Shown: positions 13,031 to 24,939, counted from the stretch's first letter. The stretch is 64,000 nucleotides of DNA from Ampullaceana balthica (GCA_944989445.1 CALYLW010001397.1:212894-276893); one strand, 5' to 3'. Notes: generated from the sequence alone by a model not told the origin. Made by a program: numbers and translations.

Positions 13031-13577
13031 TGAATGTAATATTCTGGACTGTATTGCTTAAGTGCTCAGCACACTCCTCTATGGCAGCCAGTGCTGGACG
13101 ACCTATGCCAAACAAACAAAGCAACTCAACAGCTTCCACTTACGATGATTGTGCAGGATTCTGCACATCAAGTGGCAGGACAAGATCACGAATGTCGAGG
13201 TACTCAGAAGGAGTCATATGCTGAGCATGCACTCGATCCTGAGTGAGAGGCGCCTGTGGTGGTTGGGTCATTTCCGCAGGATGAGCTCGGAACTCATTCC
13301 AAGAGCCTTGCTTTACGGCGAGCTGGCATCTGGTATGCGGAAAAGAGGACGCCCCTGCTTGCGCTTTAAGGATGTCTGCAAGAAAGACATGACTCTGGCG
13401 CAGATTGACCATAAAACGTGGGAGACCATTGCTGAGGAGCGCACCTCCTGGCTGGCAAAAGTGCGCGAGGGCATTCAAGTCGAGGAAGCTTCCCTCACAG
13501 CCAGGAGCGAGGAGAAAAGGTCCAGGAGAAAGGGGAAAGGGGGAAGAGGAGCAGGTGGAAACTCCATCATCCCATGA
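13031..13577 (+). mobile_element. RTE-like LINE, C-terminal part of reverse transcriptase ORF
   Basis: With one frame change near 13150 the sequence encodes the post-RT region of an endonuclease/reverse-transcriptase LINE: YGSQCWTTYAKQTKQLNSFH, then CRILHIKWQDKITNVEVLRR, MLSERRLWWLGHFRRM-like spacing (SERRLWWLGHFRRMSSELIP) and GRPCLRFKDVCKKDM. This arrangement is typical of type-1 LINE polyproteins of the RTE/RTE-X kind; the exact clade is not resolved. It is 5'-truncated. The copy at 61.27-63.49 kb has the same region. Confidence 0.85.
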
Positions 13578-13732
13578 GGATGAACGGATGCCATAGAGAT
13601 ATATAGATTGCTTAAGTGTATGTGAAATACCCTCGTGAAGTTGGTAATTTTGTTGTGTATACTTTACTAACTACTGCCAGCTCATGGTGTCACACTATGA
13701 CCAATTTCAGTTCTCTTGTAGTCTCAATGCCA

Positions 13733-13752
13733 TTATATATATATATATATAT
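13733..13752. repeat. (TA)n microsatellite
   Basis: A run of about ten TA dinucleotides just after the LINE fragment. Confidence 0.95.
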
Positions 13753-13789
13753 ACTTTTGTATAATATAATTATGTGAATGAGATCTGTA

Positions 13790-14525
13790 TTTTTGATGGG
13801 ATGAGTGTTTTAGGGATGACATTTTGTTGTGATATGGGGACTGGATGTGTATACTGCTCACCGTGACAAGCACACGATGGATGAGGTGACAGGCGCGCTC
13901 TGCTGGCATGCCGAGAGTCGTGGGTTCGAGACTCTACGAAGGCAGGGATTTTTTCCAGTGGCTTCGATTGTGTCCCCGAGTCAAGCCAGCTTTGTCATTA
14001 ATTTAGGATTGCTAGGCATTGTGGCACGCTATCAAATCGTATGATATGGCTGAGAACGCAACTTCACTTACCAATGGGCGGCTTTGTCTAAGAAGGTAAT
14101 GTGCAGTAATATTCTGTATATAATGTTATATATTTAAAAAATATTTTCTAAAATTGAAATGTGCATCTTGCTGCACCTCTGTAGTATTCTATGCACTGTA
14201 GCACTAGTAGCAGGAAAAGTGTCTCCAAGTGGGGCACCAAACGTCTCGCTGAGATGTGTAAGAGTTTCCCTGTAGCAAGCCAAACATGTTAGGAAGCTGG
14301 TCATCTGAGAACATGAAAACTATTTGGTATATCATTTATAGTCATTTATCTGAACACGGGACACATAAAGACTCTTGAAGCTATTTAACATTTAATTGAT
14401 GAATGATATAAATACATATGTATATTTCCTCTTTGTTTACTATTAAAAATAAGTAATCTTTGTATTGTTCTACAGCTTTCCCTGAAATGAATTCAGTGTT
14501 TAAATCATTTTAATAGAACCACGTC
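13790..14525 (+). mobile_element. SINE-like repeat with tRNA-type B box
   Basis: Contains GTCGTGGGTTCGAGACTCTA, whose core fits a pol III B box (GGTTCGANNCY), preceded by GGGGACTGGATGTGTATA. The whole block recurs at 47.79-48.70 kb with the same order of landmarks (GTGGGTTCGAG, TGTCATTAATTTAGG, CATCTTGCTGCAC, AAGAGTTTCC). It is best read as a tRNA-derived SINE or SINE-like composite; a convincing A box was not found. Confidence 0.5.
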
Positions 14526-15235
14526 GATAAATGTGTAAATATTTCAATAACAATATGATTTTACATGGGAACGGATCAATCGTTTTCCCTCTCTTTATTT
14601 TGCAAAAAATTTATTTGGAATACATGTATGTCCTTTTTGACATGCGTCCAATGGCTTGGAACTGATTAAACACGTTTACCGAAGTACCAAGGTGCTCAAT
14701 ATTTTGATGGTTAAAAACTAAAATTGATCTGCCTGTAGTATTAAATTGTGTTTCCATTGCCCCTAAAAATATTTGTTTAAATTATTTTTTTTAAATGTAA
14801 GTGTCTATCTGAGCAGTATACGGCGAACAGTAATTTAACGCTTTGTTACAGTGCAGTCCACACCCTAAAGCGCCCACCTTGCCTCGCCTCTGGTGTTGAC
14901 GCAATGGAAGTAGAAAATAAAAGCAGATATTGTATAAAAGTGAGGTTGCCATGCCTCGAAGACATTATAATTAAAAATTGACTTTTTAGTATAATAATTT
15001 TCTTAATTATTTGCTTCATCATTTCGCGTTAGATGTGGGAATATCCGCAGACATTGAACTTAAAAAACATAAATAAAGAAAAACAAAAAAACGAACTATA
15101 TAGCATTATTTCCGAACATTATTAAACAGTGCATTTACAATATAATATAATGTCATCACTTTGTATAGATTTTCGTTTTGAAAAGTTCTTATAAAGAAAT
15201 AATTTAAAATAAAAAGATTAATTAATTTAACGCAC
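14526..15235. other. Upstream region of F-box copy B
   Basis: No gene or repeat boundary recognised. If copy B is transcribed, its promoter and 5' UTR lie here. No TATA box at a convincing distance can be fixed because the transcription start is unknown. Confidence 0.35.
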
Positions 15236-18200
15236 ATGGCCAACAAAAATAAAAAAAAGAAAGTCGAATCAAAAAATGAAATGAGTGAGTTGGAGAAGAT
15301 GTCTATGACATCAGAAACACTTTATTGGAGCCAACTTCCAGCCCCATTCATCAAAGCTATCTACCAGAACGTATCTGATGCTGACAAAGTTTCCATGTCT
15401 TTGGTAATGTAATAGGTTTATGTAAGAAAACGATCTAAACCTGAAAACCAGTTTTTTAAAATAAAAATACTAATGGTCGTTAATAATAAATATTTAAAAT
15501 GGATCAAGTGGACCAAACAAAACTATTTCTTGTGTCAATAGAAACCGATATCCGCCTAGGGCCTATCCCTTACCACCATCCAAGGACAACGACTGGGATA
15601 TTAATTATCGTCCCCAACTATCTCGACTTCTCCAAACTTTATTTGTCATAGACATAATCTCAAACAGCGCTTGTTTATTTACATGGTGTCCCTTAATATT
15701 CGTACAGCCTCAACCACGCATCATGTCATATACTCTGACATATCTCAGCCTCAACCACGCATCATGTCATATACTCTGACATAGCTCAGCCTCAACCACG
15801 CATCATGTCATATACTCTGACATAGCTCAGCCTCAACCACGCATCATGTCATATACTCTGACACAGCTCAGCCTCAACCACGCATCATGTCATATACTCT
15901 GACATAGCTCAGCCTCAACCACGCCTCATGTCATATACTCTGACATAGCTCATCCTCAACCACGCATCATGTCATATACTCTGACATAGCTCAGCCTCAA
16001 CCACGCATCATGTCATATACTCTGACATAGCTCAGCCTCAACCACGAATCATGTCATATACTATGACATAGCTAAGCTTCCAGTCCCTGGTCTTGATAAA
16101 CTTCTTGTTGACAGTTCACCTTGCAAGTAATATAATAATATATAGGGGCGTAATCCATCGTTATCATATATCAAATCAAATCAAAAGTTAAACCTGGACA
16201 TAAATTATGGAAAAGCGAAGGACGCATTACACGTCTTCATAAAATTAGCGTCTTATTGAGTTATAAAACAGACGAAGTTGGGGTTTAATATTAAGGCAAT
16301 GTAAAGAGAAATCAAACTAAATAGTACACCATGGGTAGAAAAAAGAAGTACTTAGTTTTTATGGTCGTGTTCTCAAGTTCCGTGTAACGTATCTACCTTA
16401 GTAAAGATGCCTAATTTAGGGTATACTAATAAAGAACGAGAAATTGTATGTGCTTATCCTTGAATGTGGAAAAAATAAAAGTCTACCTTAAGGTTGTATT
16501 AGATTATGTGTGTGTTGTAGTTCAAATTAAAGTAAATTTGCTTGCTTATATATTATTACTACTTTGCTCTTTTTTCATCTTTTTTACAATAAATTTTACG
16601 TTTTCCTTTATTAGGTCTGTAAGACCTGGAATGAAGGTTTCAACGACCCATCACTTTGGAGAGCCAGAGTATTTAAGTTCAATGGAGGAAGAGATGAGGT
16701 GGATAACCAGTTGTTGGATTGGTGGAATAGAAAACCACTTGCAATAAACAGCGGTACAGTACATTTATTAATATTGCTCTATCGATAAAGTTAAATAAAT
16801 CAATTAGTTGCCTATTATTTAAGGTGTTATTTTTCTCCACTTTAAAACAATAACTAAAATTATTAAATGTGATCTTGTTCTTAAAGTTTACATCTCTACT
16901 TATATACATATATTTTTTGGCCAAGTAATTTTTCTTATAAAAAATTTAATTTATTGTTTTCGATCACAGAAGTTATATACTGTATTTACTATTTTATTTC
17001 TTACTTAGTAGCCATCACCCCCCTCCCCCCCCCAAAAAAAAATGTCTTGCCAACTTTGTTTTAGGTCTTCAACATCTCAATAACAATTTTTTTTATAATC
17101 TAGTTTTGTTTTTTTACCTTTTTGGTTTACATCTGACTTACGAATTTCGGTCTTGAAATCGAATTACGGACACTTCCACCCCGGATGATTTGACCCTGGA
17201 CGATTCGACCGTGCCAGTTCGACCACAGGACGTTTCGAAACCGGTGGTTCGACCACGGATGATTCGACCCCGGGCGATTCGACCCCGGACAGTTCGACCA
17301 CAGGACGTTTCGACACCAGGGCGTTTCGACACCAGGGCATTTCGACCCCGGACGTTTCGACCCTCTCGTTTCTACATTGTGAAATGTTTTATTTATTCTT
17401 TGTTTTTTTAATTTTTCTAAAAATTAATTTAGGTATATTATCCATTAAAAATTAAAAACTCCTATCCCAAACTAAACACAAAACTGAAAAGGACCTAATT
17501 TATTATTGGGTTTTAAAAATGTCTATATTTATGTCTTTCAAAGATTTTCACCGTGATAACAAAAACAAACGAAAGTTGCTTTTGAAATAATCTTTGAAAT
17601 TATTTTTTTTTAAAGTGTCGACATGCTGAACGCAGGTGCTGAAACCATTACAAACCGGCGCCCTTTGCATTCACTTCTGTTTGTGTTGCTTAACAAGTGT
17701 ATACCTCCCTAGCAGACATACTGATTTTAATAAGACGTACAAAGTTGTCAGTATTTAAAGTTCATAAATTTCATTAATTTATACCGCCGCCTAGCAGACA
17801 ATAACATTCAAACTGCTGGACCCGTATGACCGGACTGAACGTTACGTCATTGTTCTTTACGTTTCGTCCGAGGGTTTCATAATCCCGTGTTACGAAGGCT
17901 ACACTCAGTGACCAGCACAATAAGCCGTGTGCCTCCGAGGGTAAATAGAGTAAATGGGGTACAGAGAGAATGTAGGCACCTTTATAAAGGACTGTCTGAC
18001 CACATTGCCTTTTTTTGTCCGATTACATCGGACGGGGTGGGGTGGAGTTGGATTGGTTTGAAAGGCTTTTCTACTTCAGAGGAATGGCGCATTGCTCACA
18101 ATCATTAATTCGCGTTGAATATTGACTGGTTGTAAATAACAATTTCAAACTGTTTTTTTTATTTTTAATGGATAATAATTTTAAGCTAAATTATTTTTAT

Positions 18201-19894
18201 ACTAAAAATTAATTTTAAAAATAATAAATTTTTAAAATTATATTTAAAAAATATATTAAAAAATTATACGATGCAGATACCAAGGGGTCGAAACACCCTG
18301 GGGGTCGAAACGTCCTGTGGTCGAACTGTCCGGGGTCGAATTGTCCGTGGTCGAACAGTCCGTGGTCGAACCGTCCGTGGTCGAAATGACCGGGGTCGAA
18401 ACGTCCTGGGGTCGAAACGTCCTGTGGTCGAACTGGCAAGGTCGAACCGTCCGGGGATCGACGTGTCCGACCACCCTTGAAACCATATCATCATATTCTT
18501 AGCTTTCTTACCTCTTTCTTTTAGCTTTTACTTACTACCATGGCTTTCGTGCCATGCCATCATAGTGCTGAGATTCTAAAATTTATTTACCAACATTAGC
18601 CCCACGCAAAGTAAAAATGTTTTAAAATTTCTAATAAATGGATTTTAAAGAAAAATTAAACTTGTTATCACAGGAAAGTTGGCCGTGCGCTTTGCTAGAA
18701 GATTCTCAAGACATATGAAAAAAGTTGAAATTGAAATCTTCCTGCCGTTTGAGTCATCAACTGAGAGTGTCAATGATTGGAAGGCATTTTCAGAGCTCTT
18801 CGACGCTGCAGTACTGAAAAAAATTTATATCAACTTTTTCAATACTTCATCTTTTTATGACAATCAGAAGTTGAATGATGAATTCTTAAAAGTTTTTCTG
18901 AGATTATTAGAGAACCAAGACGCATTGAAGGTAATAAGTTATTTAAAATCAGTTGATTATAACGCTAATAATCACGTTTAATATACTGTATTTCGAAATT
19001 GTTACAGCTTTAGAATTTTACAAATTTCATTATGTAAATAAAAACGTACTTAGAAATTGTTCTGTATGTATTCGTGTTGACAGTATGGATTTGTTCTATT
19101 TTCAAAATTAAATTTTCAGTACCCTAATGTGGAAACTAACTTTAAATGTTTTATTATAAAGATGACCTTTTCTAAGTTTTAATTTTAACCGCAGAAGTTT
19201 GTTTTTTATTAAATACAAGTTATGTTTATGTTGAAAACTTGATTATAAGAAAAATGTTTTGTAAAATATTTATAATCATGATATGTTTTTAGACATTTTC
19301 TATCAGCGGGGTTTCATTCAACTTAACGCAAGGATTTCAACTTTTGAGGTGTTTGGCTCAGACATGTGGGGAAACACTGCAGAAGTTGGTTTTGGAAGAT
19401 TTTTTTAATCTAAATTTGGTAACTGTTCACAACACAGGACCCGTGATCGCTGAAATTAAGGTAGTTGTCTTGAAAGTTTTATTTTAATATAAGTTATAAA
19501 AAGTATAAAGACTTTAGGATAACTTAGAGACGTTAAATGGCTGTCATAATAACTGTTGAAATATGTTTACGTTTTAAAATACATACTTGGGGTTTATATA
19601 ATATTCTCAAGTTTTAAATGATAAGCGGGTCATGTGACTAAATCAGAAACGCTTTATTTCTAATTCTAGAAGTTTTGATTAGCTAAGCTTTTTACTTTGG
19701 CTAATACTAATATATTAAACCGATTACAATTTTTGTGTATGTTATAATCATTTCAGAAGTTTTCAAATCTCACGATAGTTGAATTGGACAGTGAATGTAT
19801 ATCGGATGATTTATTGCACGATTGGAGCCGGAAATGCCCAAAGTTCAGATTAATTGAGATTTTCGTTTCCCCTCAACATAACGCTCAACTGTAA
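15236..19894 (+). CDS. F-box copy B: FBXO39-like protein, truncated after exon 5
   Basis: Exons 15236-15403, 16615-16753, 18674-18930, 19293-19460 and 19757-19894 join in frame to 289 residues. All internal splice sites are GT-AG and the phases (0, 1, 0, 0) equal those of copy D. The lysine-rich N-terminus is followed by an F-box spanning exons 1-2 (WSQLPAPFIKAIYQNVSDAD, then VCKTWNEGFNDPSLWR), then LRR-like segments such as LRCLAQTCGETLQKLVLEDF and SNLTIVELDSECISDDLL. Exon 1 is exactly 56 codons in B and D; the ATG has G at +4. FBXO39-type proteins are SCF substrate receptors. Exon 6 and both adjoining splice sites are deleted (see finding), so translation runs from exon 5 into TAA at 19892-19894. 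Exons 7 and 8 persist downstream but are out of phase with any cryptic donor. It is either a shortened gene or a young pseudogene. Introns 1 and 2 hold a minisatellite and a foldback element. Confidence 0.7.
15706..16073. repeat. 41-bp minisatellite, about 9 units
   Basis: Unit starts AGCCTCAACCACGCATCATG and ends CTCTGACATAGCTC, with a period of 41 bp from successive CCTCAACC starts at 15708, 15749 and so on. Units differ by single substitutions (TATCTC, CACAGCTC, GCCTC, GAATC). It lies in intron 1 of F-box copy B. Confidence 0.95.
17138..18490. mobile_element. Foldback element with minisatellite arms, in intron 2 of copy B
   Basis: Left arm 17.16-17.37 kb is an array of a roughly 15-bp unit (GATTCGACCCCGGAC type). 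Right arm 18.28-18.47 kb is the same unit on the other strand (GGGGTCGAAACGTCC type). Inside the arrays the flanks are also inverted: CTAAAAATTAATTT and TTATCCATTAAAAA at 17.42-17.45 kb mirror AATGGATAATAATTT and ACTAAAAATTAATTTT at 18.17-18.21 kb. The spacer (about 17.46-18.15 kb) includes a segment shared with 23.48-23.80 kb. Arms made of tandem repeats with inverted overall symmetry are the hallmark of Foldback-type elements; the family is not identified. Confidence 0.75.
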
Positions 19895-20621
19895 TATTGT
19901 TTTATATATCTAATATTTTAATATTGTTAATTATTTAAACAAAGAAACATAGAAGTACTTCATCAAGAAAATTAAAAACTGATTCATATGCCTTTATATC
20001 CCTTTAATTAAAAGCGATGTTAATGCACATTGACTCTATACAATGTGCTTTAAAAAAATTGAATTAAATATTGTTTAAAAAGAGCATTTGTAAAAATAAA
20101 TGACTGAACAAATGAAAACGAATATATTGAAAACCATTTTTCTACATTTTGGAAACAACGTAAAAATTTTTAAAAAACATTTTCCTCAATTTTTTCGCTG
20201 GATTTTCATAAAAATTTAACAAACTTAGAAAGTTTAATGAAATATATGTGATTTATATCAATAAAACTCTTTTATCAAAGCTTTTTTTAAACGCTTAGGA
20301 TAATCTTCTTATATTTAAATTTGCTTTTATTGATATATTTAAATTTCATTTAACCAGTATACACACTCTTTTAAGTGTCGCATTGCCTTTAATGAAACAA
20401 GTTTGTCTCATGTACACCACATTAAAAAAGAAGATTTGATTTTCTTTACCAATGCAGTTTTTTTATTTTTTCAAAAATTTAATGAGACATATATTCCCAT
20501 AAATTTAAGATATAACGCTTTTTAATTACTGCTTCTCTATAAAGGACGGCATTCATTTTAAAGTGCACTTTTTATAAAAAGAGTTGATACTAAAACATTA
20601 TCTTTTAAAAAATATTTACAG

Positions 20622-21000
20622 GCGTTCATCATACTGTCAACCTATTGCTTGGGGTGAAATCCTGTTGCTATATTTTCAAATTGATTTCTCGGACAAATTT
20701 TTTGCAAGGTTTATTAATGCTAGGAATAAAATAACACACTACCTAGACTGTCTGCTACCTTGGAGCACCTTTGTGAAATCTAACACTGCAACCTTTATTA
20801 GACCTGATGCTTCGTGAAGTAAATCTTACTACACTTACCAAATTTACCTAAACAGCAAAAATACTGGTCTTGTGGTTGCAAATATACCACATTCATCCTC
20901 CACTGAACTGTGAAAGTTAGTTTACTTGTATCAAATTTAGAGCATCCAAGCAATAGTTTTTTAAAACAATTTTCTAGGGGAACAACGCTTTTATTTTATA
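20622..21000 (+). other. Conserved intron block of the F-box family (copy B)
   Basis: Aligns with 38.37-38.74 kb (copy C) and 3.10-3.40 kb (copy A). Short open frames occur, but no frame is open in all three copies and the splice phases do not fit, so I treat it as intron. The end of the block (CATCCAAGCAATAG...ACAACGCTTTTATTTTATAC at 20.95-21.00 kb) is the single-copy equivalent of the 59-bp satellite unit in copy A. Confidence 0.6.
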
Positions 21001-21162
21001 CTGATAAATAATGACTAAAAGAGAATACTACATATTTTATTTTTCCTGAAGCGTTTTAGAAATATCAAGAGAAACACATATTTTCATATGCAGCATTTAA
21101 TAGGTTAATGTAAACAAATACAAAAAATATAAGACAAAACATAAATTAGTTTTCTTTTCTAG

Positions 21163-22315
21163 TTTACCACCTTCTTTAACCGCCTGGCCTACTACGAAAA
21201 AACACTTAAGAGTTTGTATGTCAAATTTATTGCGAAATTCCGAGATCCGGATCATACTGCAGTGATGAACGTACTCTCTAAGTTCAGCAAACTGTAAGTA
21301 CATTTACATCTCCTCTTTTTTGGTCAGCGTTATACAGACATCACTAATATCAAAATTAATGCTATGCTTTTAAACGGTCATCTTTACAGACGCTCTTTCT
21401 ATGCATAAGATAATTGCGGTTTTACCCTTCATTCGCATGGATTTGAACCCGTGACCATCGGTACGCCAGTCGAGCGCGCTGCCACTCAACTACCGCATTC
21501 CTACAGCGATTGCCTCTTTGTAAAAAACATCTGGTCTTGAGAGTTTCAACTGGGTAGCGAGTATATTACTAAATTTTACAACGAAGTAAAAATTGAAACT
21601 TAATAATAAACAGTAACAAAATTTGTAAAAAGAACAGACAAAAAAAAAGAGAAAAAAAAAGAAACAAGTAATATTAAGGATAAACTTTCGTAAACAAAGT
21701 TTAAATGACATTTCAAAGGAGGTAGAATCTTCTAAATAAATAAAGAAATGGAGCCAAAAATTGAATTTTCCTTAAACTAAAGCTTCATAAAATAATATAT
21801 ATAAAAGAACTATAGCTTAAAATTGTCGTTTTGACGTAAGATTATTTAAAACACTTGATATTAGATACCGAATGTCTCCGAATGTCTATGTATGAAACTG
21901 TTGTTGTTTCTACACTGATCTATCTTGAAGAATGGTGGTGAATTTGAAGAATAAATAAAGTTACATTTTTATCTATTTCATTTAATTTATATTTTGTTAT
22001 TTTAACTTGCCACAATTTTCTCACAGACTAGATGGGTTTAAAATAAAACATAAGCTGAATTGTTTTGTTCCGAGACGTATTTCTATTCGTGTAATTGTAT
22101 ACATTTATTTTCAAAATTATAGAAACACGTTAAAAACATTTGATTATATATCTTAGATTTTAGAGTAAAAATAATCCAAATAATTATTAAGATTTTAAAA
22201 TGATTTTTGGAAGAAATGTATAATTAACTTTTCTTTTTTTAGACCTCCACTCACATTTAAGAGATCCAGACGCCGTTCAAAGACTTGGATAATCATAGAT
22301 GAAAATAAAAATTGA
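21163..22315 (+). pseudogene. Orphan exons 7 and 8 of F-box copy B
   Basis: Exon 7 at 21163-21293 is open (RLAYYEKTLKSLYVKFIAKF) with AG at 21161-21162 and GTAAGT at 21294. Exon 8 at 22243-22315 encodes PPLTFKRSRRRSKTWIII and then a TGA. They are in the right order and phase relative to each other and match copy A closely. Because exon 6 and the exon 5 donor are gone, a normal transcript cannot join them to exon 5 in frame. They decay little, which suggests the deletion is recent. Confidence 0.7.
21425..21510 (-). mobile_element. tRNA-derived SINE head
   Basis: On the minus strand TAGTTGAGTGGCAGCGCGCT (A-box-like) is followed by GGTCACGGGTTCAAATCC (B box). The layout matches tRNA-derived SINE heads common in molluscs. 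The T-stem and acceptor stem do not pair, so it is not a functional tRNA gene. It lies in the intron between exons 7 and 8 of copy B and is absent from copies A and C. Confidence 0.65.
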
Positions 22316-22830
22316 AGTAGAATCGTGTTTGCTTTCGTTCTACTCTTGTATGCATTAAGGAAATAAAGGATGATTAAAGGAAAAAACAACAACAACAAAA
22401 AAGAAAAAAAAACAACAACAACAGCTACTATAAAACGTACATCATTTCATTCATATTTTAGTGGTTCGATATTAGTTATTTTAGACATGACTATGTGTAT
22501 ATAATATGTTCACTAACATTACTGTACGTTGTTAATAAATTTACTGACATGACTGTTGTTACTATATTAACTGACTAGGCCATATGTTGTTACTATACTT
22601 TCACAATTGTGTCATATACTGCAGAAAGACAACGTTTGTCAAAGTTATTTACAATGGTACAACAGCATACACTCTTGTCACTTAAAATAGTAAAAGCAGG
22701 AACTTTTTTATAAAAATATGCTCATCATTATCAAACAAAAAGTCGTTATAGTAGTTGTTTATCATTATGTATAATTAAATCTGGCTACTACATTCGCTGT
22801 CTAACATTATGGAATAATAAACATCTGCAC
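22316..22830. other. 3' flank of copy B, duplicated from the same source as 7.95-8.50 kb
   Basis: Follows the same landmarks as the copy A flank (ATGATTAAAGGAAA, GTTCACTAACATT, GACATGACTGTTGTTACTAT). No gene is present. Confidence 0.7.
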
Positions 22831-23971
22831 ATACCTTATTTACTCATTTTATTTATTTTAGTGAATGTTTTATTTATAAATTGTTTACACATTTTGTTTT
22901 CAACAATGAATTTCAATGTACGCGCTTTCAATACTCTTTACACACACCCATACGTATAAAAAATTGTTAAATAACAATTTTTTAAAAAAAATGGTTACTT
23001 GATAACTCTTGCCTAACAAAGAGCACAAAGACAAAGATAAGTACTACAAAGTTAATCATAATGACCGATTTAGTTTGTAGTTTTTTTTAAAAAGTGTACC
23101 ATTTTGTTTACTCTTTATTATTATTTTTGGGGTCGGCTTATGAGTGGGTTATACACTTTTAATACTTTTAATTCTTCTAAAAGAGAGGGGTCGGCTTATT
23201 AACGAACGGTTTATAGAACAAGTATATACGGTAGTTACCAGTTGAGACGAGCCAATGTTTTTATTTTTATTTTAAATCCACCCCCTTCTAATTTCCTTCT
23301 CCACTCCTATCGCGACCATGTTACAAAAGTACCTAGTCTAAATGTTTTAAAAAGTATATTTTAGTTTTTCAAATATATTTTTAAGTTAAAAGTTTGGTTT
23401 GTAAATGGTTGGTGATGTAATAACTGTTACCACCCGCCCACAGGTGTTTACGCGCCTTGCTAAAAAACATGTTAACAAAGTCGCGCCAATTCCCTTGTGT
23501 TTCTTGTGTAGGCCTAGAAGAAAAACTGATTTTAATAAGACGTACAAAGTTGTCAGTACGTAAAGTTTTAAAGTCAATTAAAAAGCTACTGCCACAGCCC
23601 ATGTTCCCTTTAATCTGCGTGGTTGCGCAGTTCGCTGGCCGACCCCGCGCGGAGGTATAGAGTAACCACGCAGCAAATTGTGTTGTATTGCACAAAAAAT
23701 GGATTTTTACCTTGCAAAGGAACACGAACCAACGAATCGTAGAGGGAAGATTGACCGCCTGAACGTTACGTCATTGTTGTTGACATTTTGTTTGAATGTT
23801 CAGTTTACTGTAGCTTTATTGTATGAGTATGGGGAATGCATTTACAGCAGGAATAAAAGGTTGTAGAGCACAATAGTAGGTTTTTGGAAGTATGCTGTTA
23901 GCTATTGTGTGAAATGAGGAGGTGCATGGATGGTGGCTAGGTTGCATTCTATAGCCGTCATGACCGCAAAA

Positions 23972-23975
<4 letters not shown>
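22831..23975. other. No gene; contains a repeat shared with the foldback spacer
   Basis: The segment around 23.52-23.57 kb (ACTGATTTTAATAAGACGTA, CAAAGTTGTCAGTA) and 23.76-23.78 kb (GAACGTTACGTCATTGTT) recurs at 17.72-17.75 and 17.84-17.86 kb inside the foldback element. Small open frames on both strands of this GC-richer patch look like a by-product of the repeat. Confidence 0.5.

Positions 23976-24037
<62 letters not shown>
23976..24037. repeat. (TA)n microsatellite, left half
   Basis: About 30 TA dinucleotides ending directly at the inserted element that starts TTAGGGCTTCGG. Confidence 0.95.
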
Positions 24038-24039
<2 letters not shown>

Positions 24040-24854
24040 GGCTTCGGAAATTAACGATTAATTTCTCGATTAATCGTAAAAAAAATTTGTAACGATTAAA
24101 ATTGTTTTTAACGATTAATCGACACACCACTTATACATGTACTGGAAGTCAAAAAATAAAAATGTTCAGCCGATAAATATAATTTAATTTCCGGACGATT
24201 ACACGAACATTTTGGTTTTAAATTATTGACTGGCGTGAATGTTCAAAATGTTGATAACGGTTATTGTGTCCATTGAGAGAAGTCGTTTGCCTACCATACA
24301 ATGTTCACTCTAAGTTTGGGCTTCGTTTCTCACTGTGCAAAATTAACCAAACAAACTCGTGTGCAAAGTTGCACAATTTCCATTTGTGTGCAATATTTTA
24401 CAAAATTTGCTGAACAGTGATTCTAGACTCCTGCGCGGCGTCAGTGAAATATCTGCTCAGCGGCGATGCTGAAAGGTAACATTGCTACTATGGTTCTAAC
24501 ACTTCGCTTACAAAATCACCTGCAATTCAAACATCCACATCAGTATCAGAAACTTTAGCTGAAACAATCTAAAGCTATGTGAACGATTGTTCAGTTCACC
24601 TAGTTATATTGTAAATAAGACCCGGTCATGACTTGAAACAAATAATGTCAATAATCTTGTCTGTTTGCGCTGTTGGTTAAAAGATGTCATATAAAGAAGA
24701 CATTTCAGTGTTTTTCGATTTTCGACTAGTAATTTTAATAAATGTTACTTATGACACCATAAATTTCAATTTTTGGCTTTAATCGAAATTAACGATTAAT
24801 TAATCGTTAATTTTTCAAAAGTTAACGATTAAATTATATTAATCGTTAACAGCC

Positions 24855-24858
<4 letters not shown>
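24038..24858 (+). mobile_element. ZBED/hAT-like MITE inserted in a TA microsatellite
   Basis: Starts TAGGGCTTCGGAAATTAACG and ends AATCGTTAACAGCCCTA. Inverted termini match those of the elements at 11.14 and 30.00 kb. The interior is unlike the other copies and non-coding. TA repeats resume immediately after the right end. Confidence 0.85.
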
Positions 24859-24933
<75 letters not shown>

Positions 24934-24935
24934 TA
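24859..24935. repeat. (TA)n microsatellite, right half
   Basis: Continuation of the TA tract beyond the inserted element. Confidence 0.95.
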
Positions 24936-24939
24936 TCAT

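Noticed and set aside
13149..13577. Independent gene for a basic 142-residue protein
   Set aside because: It is the C-terminal part of a LINE polyprotein, repeated at 61-63 kb and 55 kb.
17190..18502. Arginine/proline-rich repeat proteins (RPRTVRPQDVSTP type) on both strands
   Set aside because: The 15-bp unit is open in several frames and on both strands, and the array is part of a foldback element.
20622..20915. An additional coding exon between exons 6 and 7 of the F-box family
   Set aside because: Exon 6 ends in phase 0 and exon 7 starts in phase 0, so they join directly; the block has no frame open in all copies. Comparison with the FBXO39 order also leaves no room for it.
21425..21510. 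Functional tRNA gene on the minus strand
   Set aside because: A and B boxes are present, but the acceptor stem and T stem do not pair; a SINE head is the better reading.
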